Part shown: one piece after another, positions 23,978-33,845 of the stretch
Layout: every line of letters starts with the position of its first letter
Numbering within the stretch: position 1 is the first letter of the stretch
DNA from: Prochlorococcus sp. HOT208_60m_808M21
GTDB lineage: Bacteria > Cyanobacteriota > Cyanobacteriia > PCC-6307 > Cyanobiaceae
Reading direction: 5' to 3'
Length of the DNA stretch: 34,266 nt
Assembly (NCBI GenBank): GCA_002026005.1
Contig: MWOX01000134.1
Span: forward strand, 1-34,266
Position numbers and translations under genes: made by a program
The notes under the pieces: model-generated
Database searches by the model: none
Told to the model about the DNA's origin: nothing
Seen by the model: the letters and a program-made list of their open reading frames with translations, nothing else

Positions 23978-26311
23978 TTAATCTTTTGGTTTAGCAAGCG
24001 GAAGCAAGCACTTATCTGAATCACAACCTGCTGGGCCAGCTTCAGATAGTTCTCCAACGTCATATTTATTAAGAGCATCAAAGAAATCGTTATTAACTTT
24101 TCTCTCTATTACTTTATTTTGCAATGAGATGTATTCATCTTTACTTATTGGTTCAAAGGGTAATCTCGGGAAAGTAGCGTTAGCACTAAATCTAGCCAGC
24201 AATGCTGCTGAAATATATCCCTCATTATTTTCTATTGCATTATGGATAGCCTTAGCTAAATCCTCGATTTCATTTTCTCTAAATTCTACGGTTGCAGAGG
24301 TATTATGCTCTGTGTAAAATTTCTGCACTTGCATGTAAAAATCAAATTGAGCTAATGCTGAGAAATTATTGATGTCTATTTGGTCTGCGCCGTCTATATT
24401 TGCCCAACTAACTTCTGTGGGGATTTCAACTAACCATTCTGTACATCTTGGATCAAATGGATTATCGAGCAAGCAACCATTTTCATCTTTATCAGATTGA
24501 GATGGAACAACTGAGTAACCATAATCCATGCAAGCTAAAGCGATTGGGTCATTTTTCCTGAAAGTTATTCTTCTTATGAATCTTTGAGCCTTTGGAGGAT
24601 GCCAACCTGGAGCTGCTCCAGTAAGAAGACTTTTAGTTCCAGCTGGCTGAACTGTTGTGCATCTATTTGGTCTCCTTAGATTATGCTTATCACAATAATC
24701 CCATACAGTTTCTTTTACTATTTTTCTCCAAGAATCTAAGAATTTAGCTTCCTTTTCTTTGAAGGCCTTCCCTTCTTCGCTATTTGGCCTTCCTGCTTCC
24801 CACCATTTCAACCATGGCGTCCCAAAGGCATGGACACAAAAATCAAATAATCCAGTGAAACTTACTCCTACGATAGGATCATATTCCCTACTTTTTCTGT
24901 AACGCTCAACTTCAAATTCATGATTAAGTAAGCATGCTACAGAGAGAGCGGCTGCTTTAAAAGCTTTTTTTTGCTCTTCAAAATTTCCTGGATCAATCTG
25001 ATTTAAATGAACTTCAGCCAAATTGCAATGGAAATCATTTCCCAAGATCTCCCCACAAGGGTTAAGTCCATATCGGCTCATCCTGTGGTCTAACTCTTCT
25101 TCTGAAAAAGGACCATAACTGCTATTTATCCAATTTCTCGCTTCATCCTTGCCTTGTTCTGAGTAAATTTCAATAAATTCTTTTCTCAATTCATCATCTT
25201 TGAGAATATCTGCATTTGATCTTGCGATTGCTTCTGGAGCAAATTGAATGGCTCCCTCACCTGAATGGAATTGTTTTGTTACAGCATCCAAAACAGTTTG
25301 GTAAGTGGGTTTTGTATGGTAAACCCTAGTATGATTGGCCATTCTGAGGGCATCTTTTTCAGGATCTATTCTCCAATTACCATTCTCATCTTGACTCCAT
25401 AAATTTTCTTTTGCTGATGCGGCTTCCTTATCATCTGAAGCAAATTGTCTCATTCCAGCACTTCTTCTTATATTCCCAGCAACTATGGTTACTGCCGCTT
25501 CATCAATTAATAAACAGCACTCTACTGTACTTAATTTCCTACCAATTGCCTTTCCAAGAAGTGATGCGACTCTAGAATAAAGATCTTTCAATTTGATAGG
25601 ATTTGCCATACCACCAAAACCTTTTAATGATTCTCCCGCAGGCCTAATATCTTCCAAATCAATATAAACATCAATTTCTCTTTCAAGACTCTCGTTACTT
25701 GATGCTTCAAGAAGATATTTATAGCTATCTACCCATCCTCTTCTGCTATCTCCAACTTTGATATGTAGATCTTTTCCTTTAATTTCTAATGATGACTTTT
25801 CTTCTCTTTGATCTTTAGGAGTTATTCCAACTTCACTGACTGATTTAATATTTATTTTGTTAATTACCGTAGGTAGATTATTTATAAAATGAGGCTCAAT
25901 TATTGCGCCTGTTCCACATCCCATCATTGCTAAGTCCATCATTAATGCGAAGGCTTCCCAATCAATTAAGTTTGTTGAGGTACAGTTGTATGCTCCTGAG
26001 AAATTTTGGTTCTTATTAATCCAAGGGGTTCCGCCTATCCATAACCATCTTCCTGAAGGTTGAGCTTTTTGGTTACTTTGCATCTCTCTCATTAGGATTA
26101 ATTCTTCTTCAGAAAGTTTTCCTAATTCTTTTAATCCCGATAAATTCCTTTCGCCTACTTCGCTCCAGTTCTCCCTTTTGCCAGATGAAGTTTTTCTACT
26201 ATAAGATCTGAAAAAAACTGGGTAAGCAGCTGGCGCAGTCTTAGGAAAATCATCTTTTTTAAGATTATTGGAATTGCTCTCTGAGGAAGCTTTATTTGGT
26301 GCAACAGTCAC
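23978..26311 (-). CDS. nrdJ: Adenosylcobalamin-dependent (class II) ribonucleotide reductase, monomeric type
   Basis: A 777-residue enzyme from the GTG at 26311 (MTVAPNKASSES). It reduces ribonucleotides to deoxyribonucleotides using B12. Family landmarks: the first redox Cys in AYNCTSTNL (C110), thiyl-radical Cys and Glu in NPCGEILGNDFHCNL (C419, E421) with partner C429, PAGTKSLLTGAAPGW, and the C-terminal shuttle pair CDSDKC (C763, C768), spaced as in the Lactobacillus enzyme. The frame stays open 25 codons upstream to 26386, but those residues are hydrophobic and unlike the family. No intein is present. It is divergent from a methyltransferase gene. Its cofactor links it to cbiX. Confidence 0.95.
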   Translation of the reverse strand: MTVAPNKASSESNSNNLKKDDFPKTAPAAYPVFFRSYSRKTSSGKRENWSEVGERNLSGLKELGKLSEEELILMREMQSNQKAQPSGRWLWIGGTPWINKNQNFSGAYNCTSTNLIDWEAFALMMDLAMMGCGTGAIIEPHFINNLPTVINKINIKSVSEVGITPKDQREEKSSLEIKGKDLHIKVGDSRRGWVDSYKYLLEASSNESLEREIDVYIDLEDIRPAGESLKGFGGMANPIKLKDLYSRVASLLGKAIGRKLSTVECCLLIDEAAVTIVAGNIRRSAGMRQFASDDKEAASAKENLWSQDENGNWRIDPEKDALRMANHTRVYHTKPTYQTVLDAVTKQFHSGEGAIQFAPEAIARSNADILKDDELRKEFIEIYSEQGKDEARNWINSSYGPFSEEELDHRMSRYGLNPCGEILGNDFHCNLAEVHLNQIDPGNFEEQKKAFKAAALSVACLLNHEFEVERYRKSREYDPIVGVSFTGLFDFCVHAFGTPWLKWWEAGRPNSEEGKAFKEKEAKFLDSWRKIVKETVWDYCDKHNLRRPNRCTTVQPAGTKSLLTGAAPGWHPPKAQRFIRRITFRKNDPIALACMDYGYSVVPSQSDKDENGCLLDNPFDPRCTEWLVEIPTEVSWANIDGADQIDINNFSALAQFDFYMQVQKFYTEHNTSATVEFRENEIEDLAKAIHNAIENNEGYISAALLARFSANATFPRLPFEPISKDEYISLQNKVIERKVNNDFFDALNKYDVGELSEAGPAGCDSDKCLLPLAKPKD

Positions 26312-26444
26312 GATAAAAAAACGTATGTAAATAACCCGTACTGGAAGAATAACTCTACCTGTGGCGTCTGCAACTATTCTTACCACTATTTAACGGTTTG
26401 TGTAGAATTATGTTTAATATGAAATCTTTGTTTCAAGAAAGGAT

Positions 26445-27140
26445 ATGGAAAGAGTCCCCGAATCTGAATTAATGGAAGAAAAAGAGCAGGTCATTTCTTA
26501 TGACGAAGCTGATTTTTCAGAAGGGGAAGTTAATCTAATTAATCAAATAAATCAATATCTTTTGAAAAAAAATATTTCTTTAGGTGAAAAAGATTTAATA
26601 GTTGATCTAGGATGTGGCCCAGGAAATATTTCTGAGAAGTTAGCAATAAAATGGCCTAATACTGCAGTCGTAGGAATAGATGGTTCTAAAGAGATGATTT
26701 TGAGAGCAGAATATAATAAAAGTATTTCTAATAATCAAAAAAAATTAAAAAATTTACGCTACATTTGTTCTGACATTAAAGACATTAAATCAAATAATTT
26801 TTTATTTAAAAAAAGAATTAGCTTACTTGTAAGCAACAGTTTGATTCATCACATTACCAATCTTGAAGATTTCTTCAACACAATAAGAATTTTATCTAGT
26901 AATATTACTGTAAATTTTCACAAGGACTTAAAAAGGCCATTAGATGAAGAGTCTGCTTTAGAACTCAAAGCACAATGTTCAACTAAATATAATGAGATTT
27001 TAACTAATGATTATTATGCATCTTTAAGAGCTTCTTATACTTTTAAAGAGTTAAAAAATTTTATCTTAGAGAATGATCTATCCTCTTTAGATGTGTTTGA
27101 GGAAGGTGAAAATTATTTAATAGTCTATGGTAATGTTTAA
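26445..27140 (+). CDS. Class I SAM-dependent methyltransferase
   Basis: A 231-residue protein with a standard SAM-binding fold. Motif I is IVDLGCGPGNISEKLA (about 48-63), the acidic second strand is VVGIDGSKEMILRAE, the third-strand region is YICSDIKDI, and motif IV is SLLVSNSLIHHITNLEDFF. The C-terminal part is helical and charged. The substrate cannot be predicted; it is not the ArsM type, since the paired cysteines of ArsM are absent. ATG start after AAAGGAT. prfC follows after 31 bp on the same strand, suggesting co-transcription. Confidence 0.85.
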   Translation: MERVPESELMEEKEQVISYDEADFSEGEVNLINQINQYLLKKNISLGEKDLIVDLGCGPGNISEKLAIKWPNTAVVGIDGSKEMILRAEYNKSISNNQKKLKNLRYICSDIKDIKSNNFLFKKRISLLVSNSLIHHITNLEDFFNTIRILSSNITVNFHKDLKRPLDEESALELKAQCSTKYNEILTNDYYASLRASYTFKELKNFILENDLSSLDVFEEGENYLIVYGNV

Positions 27141-27171
27141 GAACTAAGTGAAAGGTCCTTATATTATATAA

Positions 27172-28809
27172 ATGAGCTTAGGTACTAAAATTCTAAATAA
27201 TAAAGAAATACTGGATGCGGTAAATAAAAGAAGAAATTTTGCTATTATTTCACATCCAGATGCTGGGAAAACGACTCTTACCGAGAAGCTTCTTTTGTAT
27301 GGAGGTGCCATTCAACAGGCAGGAGCAGTAAAAGCTAGGGGTAATCAGAGAAAAGCCACCTCAGACTGGATGGAACTTGAGAAACAAAGAGGTATTTCTA
27401 TTACATCAACTGTATTGCAATTTGAATATGAAAGATCTGTAATTAATCTATTAGATACACCAGGACACCAAGATTTCTCAGAAGATACTTATAGAACATT
27501 AGCTGCTGCTGATAATGCAGTTATGTTGGAAGATGCTGCTAAAGGACTAGAACCTCAAACTAGAAAATTGTTTGAAGTTTGCAAGATGCGAAAAATACCA
27601 ATATTTACTTTCATAAATAAAATGGATAGACCTGGAAGAGAGCCATTTTCTTTACTTGATGAAATTGAATCAGAACTTGGATTGAATACTTTACCTATTA
27701 ATTGGCCAATAGGGAGTGGCGAGGAATTTAGAGGGGTTATTGATAGATTTTCGAGAGAGGTGATTTTATTTGATAAAGCAGTTAGAGGGAAACAATCGAA
27801 TGAGAAAAGATTAAGTCTTGAAGATAAAGAGCTATCAAAATATGTAGAGAGAGATTTACTTGAAAACTCACTTGAAGAATTGGAGGTTCTTGATGAGGCA
27901 GGATCTAAATTTGAAAAAGAAAAAGTTTTTAATGGTTCTTTAACCCCAGTTTTCTTTGGATCTGCCATGACTAATTTTGGCGTAAGGCCATTTTTAGATA
28001 GTTTTTTAAAAATGGCACAAAAACCAACTTCGAGAAACAGTAATAAAGGGGATATTGAACCTGCAAGCGATGAATTTAGTGGGTTTGTTTTTAAGCTTCA
28101 GGCAAATATGGATCCAAAGCACAGAGATAGGGTTGCTTTTATAAGAGTTTGTAGTGGCAAATTTGAAAAGGATATGTCAGTTAAACATTCTAGAACTGGG
28201 AAAACAATTAGATTATCAAGACCACAAAAAATATTTGGGCAAGATAGAGAAGTAGTTGATGATGCCTACCCTGGAGATGTTATTGGTTTAAATAATCCAG
28301 GGATGTTTTCTATTGGAGATACTCTTTATACGGGTGCTCATCTGGAATATGAGGGTATACCATCTTTTAGTCCTGAAATATTCAGCTGGCTAAGAAATCC
28401 AAATCCCTCAGCATTTAAAAACTTTAGAAAGGGTGTTAATGAACTTCGAGAAGAAGGAGCTGTTCAGATTCTTTATGACTTTGATGAGAGTAAAAGAGAC
28501 CCTATACTCGCAGCCGTTGGTCAATTGCAGCTGGAGGTAGTAACTCACAGATTAAAGAGTGAATATGGTGTAGATGCAAATCTTGAAGCAATGCCATATC
28601 AATTGGCTAGATGGATTTCTGATGGATGGCCAGCAATTGAAAAACTAGGCAGAATATTCAACTGTAAAATAGTTAAAGATTGTTGGAATAGGCCAGTTAT
28701 TCTTTTCAAAAATGAGTGGAATCTAAATCAGTTTGTTGAAGACAATAATCAATTAAATTTAAACAAAGTTGCGCCCGTTGTTAGTGGAGTCGAACCAATT
28801 GTTTTATAA
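27172..28809 (+). CDS. prfC: Peptide chain release factor 3
   Basis: A 545-residue translational GTPase that recycles release factors 1 and 2 from the ribosome. GTPase motifs: G1 [14 protein letters not shown] (27-40), G2 region [10 protein letters not shown]3 [14 protein letters not shown] and G4 [11 protein letters not shown]. Domains II and III follow, with [35 protein letters not shown] and [19 protein letters not shown]. The length matches the family and the frame is intact. ATG start. Confidence 0.97.
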   Translation: MSLGTKILNNKEILDAVNKRRNFAIISHPDAGKTTLTEKLLLYGGAIQQAGAVKARGNQRKATSDWMELEKQRGISITSTVLQFEYERSVINLLDTPGHQDFSEDTYRTLAAADNAVMLEDAAKGLEPQTRKLFEVCKMRKIPIFTFINKMDRPGREPFSLLDEIESELGLNTLPINWPIGSGEEFRGVIDRFSREVILFDKAVRGKQSNEKRLSLEDKELSKYVERDLLENSLEELEVLDEAGSKFEKEKVFNGSLTPVFFGSAMTNFGVRPFLDSFLKMAQKPTSRNSNKGDIEPASDEFSGFVFKLQANMDPKHRDRVAFIRVCSGKFEKDMSVKHSRTGKTIRLSRPQKIFGQDREVVDDAYPGDVIGLNNPGMFSIGDTLYTGAHLEYEGIPSFSPEIFSWLRNPNPSAFKNFRKGVNELREEGAVQILYDFDESKRDPILAAVGQLQLEVVTHRLKSEYGVDANLEAMPYQLARWISDGWPAIEKLGRIFNCKIVKDCWNRPVILFKNEWNLNQFVEDNNQLNLNKVAPVVSGVEPIVL

Positions 28810-28860
28810 AGTCTTAATGGATTATAAAATTAGTTAATCTGTTAGTATTGGTAAAAAATT

Positions 28861-29535
28861 TTGGATTCAAACAGTAATAAAAATAATAACGAAAAATCAC
28901 CTTATGAAATTTTAGGTGTAAAAGAAGGTGCTGCTTTTGAGGATATTCAGAAGGCTAGAGATATTAAAGTTAAAGAGGCTGGTGAAGACTTAATTTTAAA
29001 AGCGAAAATAGAATCTTCCTTTGATCAATTACTCATGGGTAGTTTGAAAGCCAGGCAATCAGGAAATGTAAGCTATGAAGCTGTGAGTGCTTCAAAAAAA
29101 GAAAAACAAATTAATCAATTTACCAATAATAATTTCCCACTTCTTTCTAAGATAAAAAATTTAAATAACAACTCTAACAATTCAAGTCAGTATAGTCTGC
29201 CAAAAATAACTACCCCCTCATTTGATAATCTTTCTATAAAAATATCTGTTGGGCTATTATTTTTAATTTTGTTATTTATCAGTCCAGACTCTAATAATAG
29301 ACTTTTACTCTCTATCTCAACATTAATACTTACCTATACTCAAATTAAATCAGGGAAAAGATTTATAGGTTCTCTGGGTTGGAGTGTTACCTTTCTCTCG
29401 ATAGGATTAATATTTGGTGGATTGCTTGAAAATAATTCTTTCATTCAGGAAGTATCAAACAACTCTTTATCAATACAAAAAATTCAAAGTATTCCGGCCA
29501 TGGTTATTTTATGGCTAGGCGTAATTTTTTTATGA
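28861..29535 (+). CDS. CPP1-like J-domain-like membrane protein (DUF3353)
   Basis: A 224-residue protein. A degenerate J-like domain at about 14-60 ([20 protein letters not shown]) lacks the HPD tripeptide of true DnaJ. A polar Asn-rich linker follows, then three or four hydrophobic helices (about 125-224). This is the layout of the plastid protein CPP1, reported to stabilise protochlorophyllide oxidoreductase, and its cyanobacterial relatives. The start is TTG at 28861. It lies 51 bp after prfC, and its last 6 bp overlap the convergent hslO end. The role in this organism is inferred. Confidence 0.8.
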   Translation: MDSNSNKNNNEKSPYEILGVKEGAAFEDIQKARDIKVKEAGEDLILKAKIESSFDQLLMGSLKARQSGNVSYEAVSASKKEKQINQFTNNNFPLLSKIKNLNNNSNNSSQYSLPKITTPSFDNLSIKISVGLLFLILLFISPDSNNRLLLSISTLILTYTQIKSGKRFIGSLGWSVTFLSIGLIFGGLLENNSFIQEVSNNSLSIQKIQSIPAMVILWLGVIFL

Positions 29536-30438
29536 TTGATTTTCTATCATAGATTTAATTTCTTCATAATTTATAAGATATTTATTTTTACAAAATTCAC
29601 AAACCAACTCTGCTTTGCCATCTTTCTTCAGGATGTCCTCTAACTCGCTCTTATCAAGCATTTTCATCGCATTTAAACTTCTTTGTTTGGAACACTTGCA
29701 TTTAAAACTCACTTCTTGAGAACGAGCTTTTTCAGAGATTGATTTATCGTCAATATCGGGAAATATATTTCTAATTAACTCAAGAAGATTATCTTTTGAC
29801 TTAAATAGATCTTCGCTGAAAGAATTAATTTCTTTACATCTATCTTCAAGTAGTGAGACTAGCAGAGGGTCAGTATCTTTTTTAGGTAAAACTTGAGCTA
29901 ATAAGCCACCACTACAAATAACACTTTTATTTTGAATTTTTTCTCCAATAAATACAGCAGAGGGAGTTTGCTCTGAATGATATAAATATGAAGCTAAGTC
30001 TTCAGCAATATTCCCATTTACTAATTCAACAGTGCTTGTAAAGGGTTCTCCAAATCCACTATCTCTAATTACATTTAAATATCCTGTACCTAATGCTTTT
30101 GTAAAATCAAAAGAATATTTATTATTATCTATTTTGATTAGGTCCAATTCTAAATTAGGATTACCTACATAACCCCTAACTTTCCCGTCTCTACCTGCAT
30201 CAACTAGTAATCCCTTTAAAGGTCCGTCAGATCTAACTCTTAAAGTGACTCTCCCATGCATTATTTTCATCGAGCTTGCTAAAAGCAATGAAGCACTAAA
30301 TGCTCTGCCTAAGATACAGGTGGTTAAGTAAGAAAGGCCGTGTCTTTTTTTTGCTTCTAAAGAAGATTTTGTTGTTAAGACCGCAACTAATCTTATTCCT
30401 CCATTGGCTGCAGTAGCCCGAACTATCCTATCCTGCAT
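29530..30438 (-). CDS. hslO: Hsp33 redox-regulated chaperonin
   Basis: A 302-residue cytoplasmic chaperone activated by oxidation. The N-terminal domain contains [26 protein letters not shown] and GYVGNP. The C-terminal zinc switch is complete: C247 and C249 (CxC), then C280 and C283 (CxxC), a CxC-x30-CxxC spacing as in the family. ATG start at 30438. The start overlaps the end of the ABC ATPase gene by 11 bp, so the two are translationally coupled. Confidence 0.95.
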   Translation of the reverse strand: MQDRIVRATAANGGIRLVAVLTTKSSLEAKKRHGLSYLTTCILGRAFSASLLLASSMKIMHGRVTLRVRSDGPLKGLLVDAGRDGKVRGYVGNPNLELDLIKIDNNKYSFDFTKALGTGYLNVIRDSGFGEPFTSTVELVNGNIAEDLASYLYHSEQTPSAVFIGEKIQNKSVICSGGLLAQVLPKKDTDPLLVSLLEDRCKEINSFSEDLFKSKDNLLELIRNIFPDIDDKSISEKARSQEVSFKCKCSKQRSLNAMKMLDKSELEDILKKDGKAELVCEFCKNKYLINYEEIKSMIENQS

Positions 30439-31075
30439 GATTTTCTTTCATAAAATTTTTGATTTTCCCTTTTTCCAAGAATAATATCCTAGAAGGAATT
30501 CCCTCAAATAAGGCAGGTTCATGAGTAACAATAATAATTGTATTTTTATTTTTTAAATCAAGAATTAAATTCTTCACATCATTTCTCATTGAATAGTCTA
30601 ATCCAGCAGTTGGTTCATCAAGTAAAAGAATTGAGGGGTTTCTAAGTAGTTGAACGGCTACAGCTAACCGCCTTTGTTGTCCGCCACTTAGCTGTTCTGG
30701 TGGTTGAGTCAGATTAATTTTTTTCAAACCAACTTTATTTAAAACTATTTCTATATTTTTTTCTCTTAAAGATTTATGGCCTATTTTTAATTCTTTACCA
30801 ATGGTTGTACCTATAAAGTATCTTTCAGGAAATTGGAATACTACTCCACAAAACCATCTTCTTTGTCTAGAAGACAAAATTTTATTCTTCCAAGTAATTT
30901 TTCCCTTTTGCGGATTTGTTAATCCGCTTATTATTTCGAGTAGTGTTGTTTTCCCAGATCCACTATTGCCGCAAATTAAAATGATTTCATTTTCATGAAC
31001 TTTTAAATTTAAATTGTCTATTATTTTTCTTTCACCAGTTTGGGGTTGATAAGATATTTCTTTTAAATCAAGCAT
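30428..31075 (-). CDS. ABC-transporter ATPase, energy-coupling-factor-like
   Basis: A 215-residue ATPase with Walker A GNSGSGKT (36-43), a Q-loop [12 protein letters not shown] (78-89), signature LSGGQQRR (129-136), Walker [11 protein letters not shown] (149-158) and a switch His in VTHEP. The Q-loop FQFPE is typical of EcfA/CbiO-type ATPases of vitamin/metal ECF transporters and their plastid relatives. No permease or substrate-binding gene is adjacent, so its partners are elsewhere and the substrate is unknown. It is coupled to hslO by an 11-bp overlap. ATG start; the upstream gene is divergent (DUF3531). Confidence 0.88.
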   Translation of the reverse strand: MLDLKEISYQPQTGERKIIDNLNLKVHENEIILICGNSGSGKTTLLEIISGLTNPQKGKITWKNKILSSRQRRWFCGVVFQFPERYFIGTTIGKELKIGHKSLREKNIEIVLNKVGLKKINLTQPPEQLSGGQQRRLAVAVQLLRNPSILLLDEPTAGLDYSMRNDVKNLILDLKNKNTIIIVTHEPALFEGIPSRILFLEKGKIKNFMKENHAG

Positions 31076-31158
31076 TATTAATTAAGTTATAGGTATGAAT
31101 TTGAATCTAGTAATAACTTACTTATAATAGCTGTAGATCTAAAAAGATATTAGTCAAT

Positions 31159-31602
31159 ATGAATATTATTTTTAGGGAAGTTGATCCTTTTAATTGTTGG
31201 ATATGGATCAGGTTTTCAGAATCACCAACTCAAGACGAAAAAAATTATTTAGATGGTGTTTTTGATAGTTGGTACGTTTTAGGAAGGTTAGGTGGATTTA
31301 ATTCTGAAAATTTGCAAACTCATGAAGAGGGTTCCGATCTAAGTTGGATGTCCTATGATAATGACCAAAAAAATGCATCTCTTCCAGCATTAATGCATAA
31401 TTTAGGAATTATGGAATATCAAAATCTTTGGGGAAGATGTTGGGTTGATTTTGGAACTTCAGACTCCATTTCAATAGATATATTAATTAATTCTTTGAAT
31501 GAGATATCAAATAATTATGTAAAAATTGAAGAGTTAATTATTGGGGGTGAAAATAATGATTGGTCAGTTGAAGAACATGAAGATTTAGTTTTCAAAGATT
31601 AA
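31159..31602 (+). CDS. DUF3531 family protein
   Basis: A 147-residue soluble, acidic protein. MNIIFREVDPFNCWIWIRF, FDSWYVLGRLGGFN, YDNDQKNASLPALMHNLG and LWGRCWVDFGTSDSISIDIL match DUF3531, a family conserved in cyanobacteria and plants with no established function. ATG start. rsmE begins 9 bp after the stop, so it is the first gene of a three-gene run (DUF3531, rsmE, DUF92). Confidence 0.85.
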   Translation: MNIIFREVDPFNCWIWIRFSESPTQDEKNYLDGVFDSWYVLGRLGGFNSENLQTHEEGSDLSWMSYDNDQKNASLPALMHNLGIMEYQNLWGRCWVDFGTSDSISIDILINSLNEISNNYVKIEELIIGGENNDWSVEEHEDLVFKD

Positions 31603-31611
31603 GTGTTTTAG

Positions 31612-32385
31612 ATGCAAGACTTAACAAGGTTAATTATTTCCCATGAAAGAATTGACAATATTAAGAACAATAATTTAGAACTTTCTAAAGAAGAGGCTCA
31701 TTATTTAAATAAAGTAATGAGGATAAAAAATGGTAAAAAAATATTTATAGCTAACGGAGAGGGTTCATTATGGAAAGCTATAAAAGTTAAAAATGATTGC
31801 TTAGAAATAATTAAATCAAAAAAACCTTATTTATTTCAAGAACAAGAAATTTACTTATTAGGAATAGCTGTTGTTATACCAAAAAGTGGTTTTGAGGATA
31901 TTTTAAAAATGTGTACTGAAATAGGAATTGATTATATACAGCCATTATTTTCAGAAAGACAGGTAAACAAAAATTTAAATTTTTCTAGAAAACTTTTGAG
32001 ATGGAATTTAATTATCAATGAAGCTGTTGAGCAAAGTGAGAGATTATGGAAACCATCTATTTTAAATGGAATGGATATTATTGAATGGCTAAAAAGTAGA
32101 GATAATCAAGAAAGAGTTTCAATTTCTATAACTAGAGAAGAAACACTATATGACTTAAATCAATGGTTAAGAAAACAACAAGAATTTAGAAATAAAAAAG
32201 GAGGTATTTTTTGGAATGTAATTGGTCCTGAAGGAGGTTGGTCCGCTAAAGAAATTGATTTTTTTAAAAAAAATAATATTACCTTTGTTAAGCTTTCCGA
32301 CACTATCTTGAGAACTTCAACGGCTAGTATTAACGCATCATCAATTCTAAATCAGTGGAGAATTGATTTGAAATTAAAGAATTAG
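31612..32385 (+). CDS. rsmE: 16S rRNA m3U1498 methyltransferase
   Basis: A 257-residue SPOUT-class methyltransferase acting on 16S rRNA in the 30S subunit. The N-terminal PUA-like part has HYLNKVMRIKNGKKIFIANG. The catalytic part has KSGFEDILKMCTEIGIDYIQ, then RQVNKN, NEAVEQSERLWKP, and the knot motifs NVIGPEGGWSAKE and LRTSTASINASSIL. Length and motif order are complete. ATG start at 31612; 6 bp separate it from the next gene. Confidence 0.94.
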   Translation: MQDLTRLIISHERIDNIKNNNLELSKEEAHYLNKVMRIKNGKKIFIANGEGSLWKAIKVKNDCLEIIKSKKPYLFQEQEIYLLGIAVVIPKSGFEDILKMCTEIGIDYIQPLFSERQVNKNLNFSRKLLRWNLIINEAVEQSERLWKPSILNGMDIIEWLKSRDNQERVSISITREETLYDLNQWLRKQQEFRNKKGGIFWNVIGPEGGWSAKEIDFFKKNNITFVKLSDTILRTSTASINASSILNQWRIDLKLKN

Positions 32386-32391
32386 ATAAAT

Positions 32392-33138
32392 ATGGATTTA
32401 ATTAGAAATCAATTTTTTATAGGTTTTTGCATTAATTTTATTTTGATTTATATATTTTGCAGGATTCCTTTGATGACGAAAAGTGGTTGGTTAAGTGCAG
32501 GCATCTTAGGCACAATTTTGTGGGGATGTTTGTCTTGGCAGGGATGGATATCAGTTGTAATTTATTTATTATTTGGATCCCTCGTTACCAAAATAGGTTT
32601 TAAATTTAAAAAAGCACAAGGAATTGCTGAAAAAAGAGGCGGGAGAAGAGGTCCTGAGAATGTATGGGGCTCTGCAGCTACAGGATTATTTCTTGCCATT
32701 ATGACCAAATTTAATGCTGCCAATGTAGTGATGTTTAAAGTAGGTTTTGCTGCAAGTTTTGCTGCAAAGTTGGCGGATACTTTTGGTAGCGAAATTGGGA
32801 AAAGATTTGGTAAAGACACATACTTAATTACTTCATTTAAAAAGGTGGATAGGGGAACTGAAGGAGGAGTCAGTTTAGAAGGGACATTAGCTAGTTTTTT
32901 GGGATCAATATTTATGGCTTTTATAATGCTTCGTCTATCAATTATTTCTACAAAATATCATTTTATAGTTGTTGTAGTTTCTGGATTCTTGGCAACACTT
33001 TCTGAAAGTATTATTGGTGCTAAATTTCAAAACAAATATAAATTAAGTAATGAATTGGTAAATGCTATTCAGACAAGTATTGCTTCTGTTTTTGCTATCT
33101 TTGCTCTTATTTTATATTCATATTTTTTAAATTTATAA
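32392..33138 (+). CDS. DUF92/TIGR00297 membrane protein, VTE6-like (phytyl-phosphate kinase type)
   Basis: A 248-residue integral membrane protein with about six hydrophobic segments. Conserved loops are KKAQGIAEKRGGRRGPENVW, ASFAAKLADTFGSEIGKRFG and KKVDRGTEGGVSLEGTLASF, the hallmarks of the DUF92 family. The plant member VTE6 acts as a phytyl-phosphate kinase that recycles phytol for tocopherol and chlorophyll; the same role is inferred here, not proven. ATG start. It ends the DUF3531-rsmE-DUF92 run and converges with the SGNH gene 13 bp away. Confidence 0.82.
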   Translation: MDLIRNQFFIGFCINFILIYIFCRIPLMTKSGWLSAGILGTILWGCLSWQGWISVVIYLLFGSLVTKIGFKFKKAQGIAEKRGGRRGPENVWGSAATGLFLAIMTKFNAANVVMFKVGFAASFAAKLADTFGSEIGKRFGKDTYLITSFKKVDRGTEGGVSLEGTLASFLGSIFMAFIMLRLSIISTKYHFIVVVVSGFLATLSESIIGAKFQNKYKLSNELVNAIQTSIASVFAIFALILYSYFLNL

Positions 33139-33151
33139 TATTTGGAAAGAC

Positions 33152-33796
33152 CTAAGATTCCTTCCATTTTGTAAGAATCTCCCAGCTTTTAAGTCTTTGG
33201 AAAAGCCAGAAATGACCTTCGGAATTTAGATGAATTCCATCGTGCGTAATCCAATTTTTACTTCTTTCATCAGAGTACATTTCTCTAAATGTAGGAAGAA
33301 ATGGGACATTCTGATTGAGGCATACTTCCTCCATTCTCCTTTCATAAGAATTACAAAAATCATTTGAGTACCATAGACATCCTGCGAACGGCATTTTGCT
33401 TTCTTCAACAGGTGTCAGACCAATAACAAAGACATTTGTTTGAGAGTTCATTTCATTAATAAGTCTCTCTAATCCATATTCAAATCCATCTATATCTAAT
33501 TGATGCCTTCCGTTTTTCTGACCAATTGCTGCAGTGTCGTTAAGACCAACATTTAGCAAGATTGCTTTAGGTTTATTTCTTCTCGTTTCTCCTCTAGATG
33601 ACCATTCTTTTTCCCATCTAGATGAAACTTTTTCTATCCCATCTCCCCTTACGCCAAGTTGATAAATTACTGGCCCATTTTGGTTGTTGCACCAATCTTT
33701 TCTAAGCCTCTCACACCATCCGCCACCTTCATCATCTCCCCATCCATAAACTGAGCTATCTCCAATTACAACTAGCTGTTTTGGTAAACTAATCAC
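33152..33796 (-). CDS. SGNH/GDSL-family esterase or lipase
   Basis: A 214-residue cytoplasmic hydrolase. The SGNH blocks are complete: block I VVIGDSSVYGWG (nucleophile Ser), Gly in YQLGVRGDGI, block III LLNVGLNDTAA (Asn) and block V ITHDGIHLNSEGH (Asp and His). No signal peptide. Similar to arylesterase/lysophospholipase-type enzymes; the substrate is unknown. The start is GTG at 33796. It follows phnE on the same strand after about 49 bp and may be transcribed with it. It is unrelated in sequence to the membrane-anchored SGNH-like protein at 18.7 kb. Confidence 0.87.
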   Translation of the reverse strand: MISLPKQLVVIGDSSVYGWGDDEGGGWCERLRKDWCNNQNGPVIYQLGVRGDGIEKVSSRWEKEWSSRGETRRNKPKAILLNVGLNDTAAIGQKNGRHQLDIDGFEYGLERLINEMNSQTNVFVIGLTPVEESKMPFAGCLWYSNDFCNSYERRMEEVCLNQNVPFLPTFREMYSDERSKNWITHDGIHLNSEGHFWLFQRLKSWEILTKWKES

Positions 33797-33845
33797 TATG
33801 ATCGGAAAAAAATAATTACTTGATTCAACAAATTATTCTTACAAA

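Noticed and set aside
26312..26386. 25 extra N-terminal residues for NrdJ
   Set aside because: They are hydrophobic and unlike the family, and MTVAPNK from the GTG at 26311 is the better start.
26312..26444. Cobalamin riboswitch or NrdR box between nrdJ and the methyltransferase gene
   Set aside because: The 133 bp are too short and lack the conserved B12-box; no ACACTATAT-like NrdR pair was found.
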